Shown piece after piece: positions 15,131 to 21,947 of a stretch of DNA of 24,701 bases. This stretch comes from Bacillota bacterium (GTDB taxonomy: Bacteria; Bacillota; Desulfotomaculia; Desulfotomaculales; JAJYZD01), in NCBI GenBank assembly GCA_021800315.1, contig JAJYZD010000017.1, forward strand, positions 1-24,701, written 5' to 3'. The notes under the pieces were generated by a model that ran no database searches, had not been told where the DNA came from, and was given only the letters and a program-made list of their open reading frames with translations. A program made the translations under genes and the position numbers. Each line of letters begins with the position of its first letter. Position 1 is the first letter of the stretch.

Positions 15131-16297
15131 TTGGATTTTGCCTTGAGCGAAAACCAGAAAGCGTTGCGAAAAACCATCCTTGCCTTTGCCGCCCGGGAAA
15201 TCGCCCCCGGCGCGGAAAAACGCGATGCTACGGGTCTGTGGGACCAATCACTGTGGGCGGCGATCGGGAAACTGGGCATCCTGGGACTGCCGGTGCCGGA
15301 ACGGTACGGCGGTGCCGGGGCGGACGCCGTGACCACCCTGGCGGCCCTGGAGGCCCTGGGCGAAGGAGGCCTGGACACGGGCCTGTGTGTATCGGTGGGC
15401 GCCCACGTTGTCCTGGTCCAGATACCGGTTCTGCTCTACGGGAGCGAGGCCCAAAGGGAAAAATACCTCCCCGGGTTATGCTGCGGGGATTACATCGGGG
15501 CTTTTGCCTTAACCGAACCGGAGGCCGGGTCGGACGCCGCCGGCATTCAAACCTCGGTGCGGAGGGAAGGCGACCGTTACGTTTTGAACGGCGCCAAAAC
15601 CTTTATCACCAATGCCCCTGTGGCCGATGTGCTGATCGCTTTTGCCACCGCGGACCGCTCCAGGGGGGCCGACGGCATATCCGCCTTCCTTGTGGAAGCG
15701 GGAACGCCCGGATACAGCCCGGGCCGCAAGCTCGCCAAGATGGGAAACCACGCCTCGCCTACCGGCGAACCGGTTTTCGATGATTGCCGCCTGCCCTTGA
15801 CCGCCCTGCTGGGGGAAGAAGGCAAGGGTTTCAGCGAGGTAGCGGCCACGGCGCTACTGTGGGAAAGGGCCGTTTTTTTCGGCGGCCTGCTCGGGGTTCT
15901 GCGGGGAACCCTGCAAAAGGTTCTGGCTTACACCAGGCAACGGCGGCAATTCAACCGTCCGCTCGCGGATTTTCAGCTGGTCAGGGGCAAGCTGGCCGAT
16001 ATGGCGGTACGCATCCAGGCGGCCAGAATGCTGGCCTACCACGCCGCCTGGTGTTTGGACAACGCGCAGGCGGCCGACCTGCACGCTTCCATAGCCAAGC
16101 TCTATACCACCGAAGCGGCGGTAGAGGTCTTAAGGGACGCCCTGGAGATCTACGGGGGATACGGCTACATGAAGGAGTACCCGGTCGAAAGGATTTACCG
16201 GGAAATGGCCGTGGCGCCGGTGGGGGGAGGCACCTCCTCCATTCACCGCCTGATAATCGCCAACCGGCTGTTGAAAGGGATCGGCCTGGAGACCTAA
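15131..16297 (+). CDS. Acyl-CoA dehydrogenase (second of three)
   Basis: This is an FAD-dependent acyl-CoA dehydrogenase of 388 residues, starting at TTG 15131 with TAGGAGGT at 15116-15123. Motifs: SENQKALRKTILAFAAREIAPG at the N-terminal helix, FALTEPEAGSDAAG, RRQFNRPLADFQ and YGGYGYMKEYPVERIYRE. The MCAD-type catalytic Glu (xEGT) is Gly366 in VGGGTSS. A Glu is present at 245 (LLWERA), the base position in isovaleryl-CoA dehydrogenase and long-chain enzymes, so activity is likely but with that geometry. The region after the GGYGY motif (VAPVGGGTSSIHRLII) is unlike the other two dehydrogenases here, suggesting a different substrate. It sits between two acyl-CoA ligases, each within about 60 bp. 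Confidence 0.92.
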   Translation: MDFALSENQKALRKTILAFAAREIAPGAEKRDATGLWDQSLWAAIGKLGILGLPVPERYGGAGADAVTTLAALEALGEGGLDTGLCVSVGAHVVLVQIPVLLYGSEAQREKYLPGLCCGDYIGAFALTEPEAGSDAAGIQTSVRREGDRYVLNGAKTFITNAPVADVLIAFATADRSRGADGISAFLVEAGTPGYSPGRKLAKMGNHASPTGEPVFDDCRLPLTALLGEEGKGFSEVAATALLWERAVFFGGLLGVLRGTLQKVLAYTRQRRQFNRPLADFQLVRGKLADMAVRIQAARMLAYHAAWCLDNAQAADLHASIAKLYTTEAAVEVLRDALEIYGGYGYMKEYPVERIYREMAVAPVGGGTSSIHRLIIANRLLKGIGLET

Positions 16298-16352
16298 GGC
16301 CGGGCTTTCGTCAAGCCGCCCGGATTCCAATTGGCAACGGAGGGATGAACGG

Positions 16353-18023
16353 ATGATTCTGGCCTCACCGGAGAAGATCAGGGAGTATACGGATAAGGGA
16401 TACTGGGGCCATCGTACGCTCCTTGCGGATTTCCAGGAGCGCGTGCGGGAGGATCCCCTGCGGATCGCCCTGGTCGATCCACCCAACAGGGAAGACCTGG
16501 TGGGCGGTTCGCCCCGGCGGATTTCCTACGGTGAACTAGACCGGGCGGCCGACGCGGTGGCTACGGCTCTTTTGACGCTGGGTATCGGCAAGGACGATTT
16601 AATCATGGTCCAATTGCCTAACATCTGGGAGTTGGCCATGCTCTATATCGCCGTGACCCGGACCGGGGCCGTAATCAGTCCTCTTCCCGTGCAGTGGCGG
16701 AGCAGGGAATTCTCCTATATCGCCCGGCTTACCGGGGCCAAAGCCTTTATCGCGGCGGAAGAGTTCAGGGGCTTTCGTTATCTGGAAATGGCCTCCGAAC
16801 AAAGAAACGGTTTGCCGCGGCTGGAACACCTGATTTCCCTGTCCGGCCTGGATGGTCTGCTGGAGGGGGAAATAGCCCGGGATAGACTGAACGCCGTAAG
16901 AATCGGCTCCAACGACGTGTTTACGGTCTGCTGGACTTCCGGTACCGAGGCCGATCCCAAGGGGTGCCCGCTCAGCCACAACAACTGGATTTATCTCAGC
17001 GACATCGTCAAAAAGGCCGCCGGACTGAGGGAAAACGACGTCCACCTGTGCCTGCCTCCGCTGGTCAATATGGCCGGCGTGGGTGTGCATTACGTTCCCT
17101 GGTTGCGGTTCGGCGGCACTTTCGTCCTCCATCATCCCCTGGACCTGGAGATTTGCCTGCGTCAGCTGGTGGAGGAAAAAGTCGACTTTACCATTTTGCC
17201 TCCCGCCGTGCTGAATATGGTATTAAAGTACCCCCTCATCGACAACTATGATCTTTCCGTCGTTCGCACGGTTACCTCCGGATCCGCTCCCCTTTCCCCC
17301 TGGGCGCTGCAGGAGTTTTGGCGCCGCTGGGGGATAGAGGTGGTCAATTTGTGGGGACAAAACGAAGGAACCGTGCTCATAGCCGGGGGATTGGACGGCC
17401 CCGAACCGGCGAGGCGGGCTTCGGTCTTCCCCGCCTGGGGCCGCCCCGGAGTCAACTGGTCGGTGCGGGGAATGGAAACCAAGGTGGTCGATCCCCAGGG
17501 CGGCGGTTTGGTTACCGAAGAGGGCGGGGTGGGGGAACTGGCCTACCGGGGCCCCGGTGTCATACCCGGTTATTTCAACCGTCCCGACCTGACCCGGCAG
17601 GCTTTTGACGACGAAGATTTCTTTTACACCGGCGATCTCTTCCAGATCAGGGAGGGAAACCATCTCGCCTTCTTCGAGCGCAGGAAGGATATTATCATCC
17701 GGGGCGGCTTCAAAATCAGCGCCCAGGAGGTGGAGAACGTCCTGCAGGAACACCCCGGAATCCTGGATGTGGCGGCGCTGCCCATGCCCGACGAAGTGCT
17801 GGGGGAAAAGGTTCTGGTTTTTATCGTGCCCGGGCCGGAGGCAACGGTCGACCTGGCCGGAGCGGTAGATTTCATGAAGAAGAAAGGGGTGGCGGTTTAC
17901 AAGCTGCCGGAGAGGTTGGAGGTCATCGACGGCATTCCCCGCAACCCGGTCGGGAAGATAGTCAAATCGGTCCTGCGGGACGAAATCAGGCGCCGGCTGG
18001 CGGCGACGCCCCGGACACCGTAG
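16353..18023 (+). CDS. Acyl-CoA ligase (AMP-forming), SGTEADPKG type
   Basis: This is a 556-residue class I adenylate-forming ligase. The loop at residues 195-204 is TSGTEADPKG, a variant in which TTG is replaced by TEA. I associate this variant with a subgroup that includes enzymes annotated as cyclohexanecarboxylate-type ligases; that link is from memory and tentative. Other motifs are LWGQNEG, YTGDLFQIREGNHLAFFERRKD, RGGFKISAQEVENVL and Lys535 in NPVGK. ATG 16353 follows GGAGGGATG. The substrate may be an alicyclic or branched acid, which is inference only. It lies between two acyl-CoA dehydrogenase genes, so ligase and dehydrogenase may handle the same acid in succession. Confidence 0.9.
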   Translation: MILASPEKIREYTDKGYWGHRTLLADFQERVREDPLRIALVDPPNREDLVGGSPRRISYGELDRAADAVATALLTLGIGKDDLIMVQLPNIWELAMLYIAVTRTGAVISPLPVQWRSREFSYIARLTGAKAFIAAEEFRGFRYLEMASEQRNGLPRLEHLISLSGLDGLLEGEIARDRLNAVRIGSNDVFTVCWTSGTEADPKGCPLSHNNWIYLSDIVKKAAGLRENDVHLCLPPLVNMAGVGVHYVPWLRFGGTFVLHHPLDLEICLRQLVEEKVDFTILPPAVLNMVLKYPLIDNYDLSVVRTVTSGSAPLSPWALQEFWRRWGIEVVNLWGQNEGTVLIAGGLDGPEPARRASVFPAWGRPGVNWSVRGMETKVVDPQGGGLVTEEGGVGELAYRGPGVIPGYFNRPDLTRQAFDDEDFFYTGDLFQIREGNHLAFFERRKDIIIRGGFKISAQEVENVLQEHPGILDVAALPMPDEVLGEKVLVFIVPGPEATVDLAGAVDFMKKKGVAVYKLPERLEVIDGIPRNPVGKIVKSVLRDEIRRRLAATPRTP

Positions 18024-18075
18024 GCGGGGTTAGTAGCGGTTTCCGCCAAAGAATCTCTTTTGAGGTGCATATTTG

Positions 18076-19215
18076 ATGTTGGACTTAAATGCCGGGGATT
18101 ACAAAGTATTTCGCGAGTCGTTCCGTAAATTCATCGCCAGGGAAGTAACCCCCTATTACGACCAATGGGAGGAAGACGGGCTGGTACCCGGGGAGGTATG
18201 GAAAAAGGCCGGCGCGGGCGGGTTTCTGTGCCCCTGGGTCGACGAAAAATATGGCGGCTTTCGAGCGGGGTTCCCCTACGGGGTAATCGTCTGTGAAGAA
18301 CTGGCCGCCGCCGGTACCCATTTGTTGTTTCCCCTGCACAGCGACATAGTTGTGCCGTACATCGATTCCTACGGCCGGGAGGAACAAAAGGAAAGATGGC
18401 TGCCCGGCTGCGTAAGCGGCGACCTCATCACGGCCCTGGCCATGACCGAACCGGATGCCGGGTCCGATGTCGCCGCCATTAAGACGACGGCCCGAAAAGA
18501 GGGCGGCCATTACGTTCTCAACGGTACCAAAACCTTTATTTCCTGTGGTATAAACGCGGATCTGGTGATAGTCGCCTGTAAGACGGATCCCGGAGCCGAT
18601 CCCCCGCACCGCGGTATCAGTCTTATCGCGGTGGAGGGGGGAACCCCCGGTTTCCAGCGCGGGCGCAGGTTGAACAAGATGGGGCTGCGCAGCCAGGATA
18701 CGGCGGAACTTTTCTTCGAGGATTGTCGCGTGCCCCTGACCAACCTGCTGGGGACCGCAGGGCGGGGCTTTTTCTACCTCATGCAAAACCTGCAGCAGGA
18801 AAGGCTGATTACCGCGGTGTGGGCGCAAGCCATGGCCGGCAGGATCCTGAAGCAGGCCCTCGCCTATTGTGAAGGCAGGAAGGTTTTTGGTCAACCGGTC
18901 GGCAAATTCCAGCATAACACCTTCAAACTGGTCGAGATGGCCACAGAGGTGGAACTGGGATCCACCTTTCTCCTCCGCCTGCTGGAAGACCACCTGGCCG
19001 GAAAAAAGATCGTCAAAGAAGTGTCGATGGCCAAATGGTGGATTACGGAAACGGCCAACCGCCTGGCTTACCAATGTCTCCAGCTTTACGGCGGCTACGG
19101 CTACATCGAGGAGTACCCCGTCTGCCGTGACTATCGCGACCTCAGGGTTTTCACCATTTTCGCCGGAACCACCGAGGTCATGAAGAGTATTATTGCCAAG
19201 GAAATGGGATTGTAA
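18076..19215 (+). CDS. Acyl-CoA dehydrogenase (third of three)
   Basis: This is an FAD-dependent acyl-CoA dehydrogenase of 379 residues. ATG 18076 is chosen over TTG 18073 by spacing from TGAGGTG. Visible are the N-terminal helix YKVFRESFRKFIAREVTPYYDQW, ALAMTEPDAGSDVAA, GRKVFGQPVGKFQ and YGGYGYIEEYPVCRDYRD. The MCAD-type catalytic Glu is Ala363 (IFAGTTE) and Glu242 in LQQERL occupies the isovaleryl-CoA-dehydrogenase position. It resembles the first dehydrogenase (313-1461) in both end motifs and the KEMGL C-terminus, suggesting a common origin. The stop is 13 nt before the HMG-CoA-synthase-like gene, so the two are very likely cotranslated. Confidence 0.92.
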   Translation: MLDLNAGDYKVFRESFRKFIAREVTPYYDQWEEDGLVPGEVWKKAGAGGFLCPWVDEKYGGFRAGFPYGVIVCEELAAAGTHLLFPLHSDIVVPYIDSYGREEQKERWLPGCVSGDLITALAMTEPDAGSDVAAIKTTARKEGGHYVLNGTKTFISCGINADLVIVACKTDPGADPPHRGISLIAVEGGTPGFQRGRRLNKMGLRSQDTAELFFEDCRVPLTNLLGTAGRGFFYLMQNLQQERLITAVWAQAMAGRILKQALAYCEGRKVFGQPVGKFQHNTFKLVEMATEVELGSTFLLRLLEDHLAGKKIVKEVSMAKWWITETANRLAYQCLQLYGGYGYIEEYPVCRDYRDLRVFTIFAGTTEVMKSIIAKEMGL

Positions 19216-19228
19216 AGGAGGGTTACCA

Positions 19229-20698
19229 GTGGTTGGGATTACGGGTTACGGAGTCCATATCCCCTGGAACCGTCTTGACCGTCGCTTGATTTTTGGCGCC
19301 CTGGGCTGGTTCAACGCGGCCAACGCCGCTTACACCAGGGGGGAAAAAGCGGTTGCCAGCTACGACGAGGACAGCCTGACCATGGCCGTTACGGCCGGCC
19401 TCAATTGTCTCGGTGAACGGGAGCGGGGGAAAACCGCCGGGCTTTTTCTGGCGACGACCACCCCGCCGTATAAGGAGAGGAGCGTCGCCGCCATCGCCGC
19501 GACGGCCCTGAATCTGCCGGCCGGGGTAAGGTCGGTTGATTTTAACGGTTCCCTTAAAGCGGGGACCGGCGCTTTGCTGGCCGGCTGCGAGGCGGTGGCG
19601 GAAAACGGGGGGGAGGTTTTGGTCTGTGCCGCCGATTGCCGGCTGGGCAAAGCGGGCAGCGCCCAGGAATATTTGTTCGGCGACTGCGCGGTGGCCTTTT
19701 CCGTGGGAAAGGAGGATGTCGCGGCGACTTTTGAGGGCTTTTACAGCACTACCCACGATTTTGTGGATCATCGCCGCCTGGAGGGGGATTTGTTTGACCG
19801 GACCTGGGAAGAGCGATGGATCCGGGAGGAGGGCTACGCGAAGCTAATTCCCGAGGTTATTGCAGGACTACTCCAAAAATATGATTTGCAAATCGGCGAT
19901 TTTGCCAAATTGATTTTTCCCTGCCCGTTTGACCGGGTGCAGGTCGCCGTGGCCGGTAAGCTGGGCGCGACCAGGGACCAGGTATCTCCCGCCCTTATGG
20001 CCGAAGTGGGCGATACCGGCACGGCCCAGCCCCTGTTGATGCTGGCGGCGGCCCTGGAGGATGCCGCTCCGGGCGACCGTTTGCTGGTCGCCGGGTTCGG
20101 CAACGGTTGTGACGCCTTGATCTTCCGGGTAACGGAAGAAATTAAGAAAATAAAAGGGTTGAGCGGTTTCAAAGCCGGTCTCGCCCGGAAAAGGCAGCTG
20201 GCAAGTTATGAGAAGTATGCCGGCTTTCGTCACTTGCTTGATCTGGAGACGGGTATTCGCGGTGAACAGGTGGCGTTCACCTCTTTCCCGGTGCTCTGGC
20301 GGGAAAGAAAAAGTGTTCTCGCGCTGTGCGGCGTGCAGTGCCGAAGGTGTGGCACACCACAATTTCCCTACCAGCGGGTTTGCGTGAATCCCCGTTGTGG
20401 CGCGGTCGATGAGATGGATGAATACTGCTTTGCCGGAAAGAAAGGCAGCATTTTCACCTATACCGCGGACCATCTGGCCTTCAGTCCCGAGCCGCCGGCG
20501 GTTTACGGCATTGTTGATTTCGCCGGAGGCGGCCGATACTGGTTCGATTTCACGGATTTTAATTTGGCCGGGCTGCAAGTCGGGATGCCGGTTGCCCTGA
20601 ATTTTAGGCGCAAATATGCCGATCTTGCGCGCGGTGTGTATGGCTACTTTTGGAAAGCGGTGCCGGTTTTAGAGCAGGGGGTGGATCTCAATGGCTGA
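19229..20698 (+). CDS. HMG-CoA-synthase-like protein fused to a DUF35 domain, catalytic residues missing
   Basis: This is a 489-residue fusion. Residues 1 to about 330 resemble the HMG-CoA synthase branch of the thiolase superfamily (VGITGYGVHIPWNRLD, SVDFNGSLKAGTGALLAG, EYLFGDCAVAFSV, TGTAQPLLMLAAAL). Residues from about 360 are a DUF35 zinc-ribbon/OB-fold with Cys371, Cys374, Cys385 and Cys390. The archaeal enzyme motif FACKAGT reads NGSLKAGT, so the nucleophilic Cys is Leu109 (Ser108 beside it). The catalytic Glu segment is ATTTPPYKE and the catalytic His motif FHQP is IFPCPFD. Standard HMG-CoA synthesis is therefore not expected. GTG 19229 follows AAAGGAGGG; an upstream ATG 19193 would overlap the dehydrogenase. 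Its last 8 nt overlap the next thiolase start, echoing the archaeal thiolase/HMG-CoA synthase/DUF35 complex. Confidence 0.85.
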   Translation: MVGITGYGVHIPWNRLDRRLIFGALGWFNAANAAYTRGEKAVASYDEDSLTMAVTAGLNCLGERERGKTAGLFLATTTPPYKERSVAAIAATALNLPAGVRSVDFNGSLKAGTGALLAGCEAVAENGGEVLVCAADCRLGKAGSAQEYLFGDCAVAFSVGKEDVAATFEGFYSTTHDFVDHRRLEGDLFDRTWEERWIREEGYAKLIPEVIAGLLQKYDLQIGDFAKLIFPCPFDRVQVAVAGKLGATRDQVSPALMAEVGDTGTAQPLLMLAAALEDAAPGDRLLVAGFGNGCDALIFRVTEEIKKIKGLSGFKAGLARKRQLASYEKYAGFRHLLDLETGIRGEQVAFTSFPVLWRERKSVLALCGVQCRRCGTPQFPYQRVCVNPRCGAVDEMDEYCFAGKKGSIFTYTADHLAFSPEPPAVYGIVDFAGGGRYWFDFTDFNLAGLQVGMPVALNFRRKYADLARGVYGYFWKAVPVLEQGVDLNG

Positions 20699-21887
20699 CG
20701 GGATCAAGGATAAAGTAGCTATTCTCGGGATGGGCTGCACCCGGTTCGGCGAACTATGGGACAAGGGTGCCGAGGATTTGATTGTGGAGGCCTTTCAGGA
20801 GGCCCTGGCTGATGCCGGGGTGGAAAAGAAAGATATTCAGGCGGCCTGGCTCGGTACCTGTTTTGAAGAAGTCAATGTCGGGAAAAGCGGCATCCCCCTG
20901 GCCAACACTTTGAAAATGCCGTTTATCCCCGTCACCAGGGTCGAGAACTTTTGCGCCACCGGTACGGAAGCCTTCCGGGGCGCCTGCTATGCCGTCGCCG
21001 CCGGGGCTTACGATCTGGTTTTAGCCTTGGGGGTGGAAAAGCTCAAAGATACGGGTTATGGTGGTTTGCCGGACTTCGGGTCGGTTATGGGGACGAAAAA
21101 CCGTTTCCTTTTTCCGAACATGACCGCCCCCGGGGCTTTTGCGACTATGGCCACCCGGTATTTTTCCCGCTACGGGGTGGCCCCGGAGGAAGGCAAGGCC
21201 GCCCTGGCCAGGATATCGGTTAAAAGCCATCACAGCGGTTCATTAAACCCGAAGGCGCACCTGAAAAAGGAGATTACGGTGGAGGAAGCGCTGAAATCCC
21301 CCGTCGTGGCCTGGCCGCTCGGTCTTTACGATTGTTGCGGGGTCAGCGACGGCGCGGCCTGCGCTATAATAACCCGGCCGGACATCGCCCGGAAGTTGCG
21401 GCCGGATCCGGTCTTGGTCAAGGCGGTCCAGATTTCCGTCAGTTCCATGGAAGAGTTGTCCTTTAATGAATGGGACGGCACTCATATCGAGACGACCTAC
21501 CGGGCGGGGCTAAAGGCTTACGAGGAGGCGGGCATAAAGAACCCGCGGAAGGAAATAAGCCTGATGGAAGTACATGACTGCTTTTCGATAACCGAACTGG
21601 TCACTTACGAGGACCTGCAGATATCGCCGCGCGGCAAGGCCACGGAGGACGTGGAGAGCGGCTTCTTCGATCTCTCCGGCCCGATCCCCTGCCAGTCCGA
21701 CGGCGGACTGAAGTGTTTCGGCCACCCCATCGGCGCCTCCGGCTTAAGGATGATCTACGAGGTATACAAACAGTTGCAGGGAAAGGCGGGCCCCCGGCAG
21801 ATCAGGAACCCCGGTATGGGGATTACCCACAACCTTGGCGGCGTCCCCTATTTCAGCGTTGCGGCCGTAACTATTCTTGGGAATTAG
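20691..21887 (+). CDS. Thiolase (acetyl-CoA acetyltransferase, SCP-x/archaeal type), catalytic set intact
   Basis: This 398-residue thiolase is the only one in the window with all expected groups: Cys88 in ENFCATGTEAF, HD in MEVHDCFSITEL, His345 in GHPIGASG, and THNLGG near the C-terminus. It probably catalyses reversible cleavage of acetoacetyl-CoA or another 3-oxoacyl-CoA with CoA. ATG 20691 lies inside the preceding gene (8-nt overlap), so translation is coupled to the HMG-CoA-synthase-like/DUF35 fusion, which could supply the DUF35 partner for this thiolase. Acetoacetyl-CoA synthetase follows 60 bp downstream, which supports acetoacetyl-CoA as substrate. The exact chain length remains open. 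Confidence 0.92.
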   Translation: MADGIKDKVAILGMGCTRFGELWDKGAEDLIVEAFQEALADAGVEKKDIQAAWLGTCFEEVNVGKSGIPLANTLKMPFIPVTRVENFCATGTEAFRGACYAVAAGAYDLVLALGVEKLKDTGYGGLPDFGSVMGTKNRFLFPNMTAPGAFATMATRYFSRYGVAPEEGKAALARISVKSHHSGSLNPKAHLKKEITVEEALKSPVVAWPLGLYDCCGVSDGAACAIITRPDIARKLRPDPVLVKAVQISVSSMEELSFNEWDGTHIETTYRAGLKAYEEAGIKNPRKEISLMEVHDCFSITELVTYEDLQISPRGKATEDVESGFFDLSGPIPCQSDGGLKCFGHPIGASGLRMIYEVYKQLQGKAGPRQIRNPGMGITHNLGGVPYFSVAAVTILGN

Positions 21888-21947
21888 GACTGGAAAAGCG
21901 GTCATGATCTTGGAAATTAAATTTCAGTTAACGAGAGGTGAAGAATA

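Noticed and set aside
16300..16323. GC-rich inverted repeat (CCGGGC ... GCCCGG) between a dehydrogenase and a ligase, as a terminator
   Set aside because: No T-run follows and the flanking genes are only 55 bp apart in an apparent operon; likely chance in GC-rich DNA.
21888..21947. Promoter in the AT-rich gap before aacS
   Set aside because: No pair of -35 and -10 like hexamers at acceptable spacing could be found by eye.
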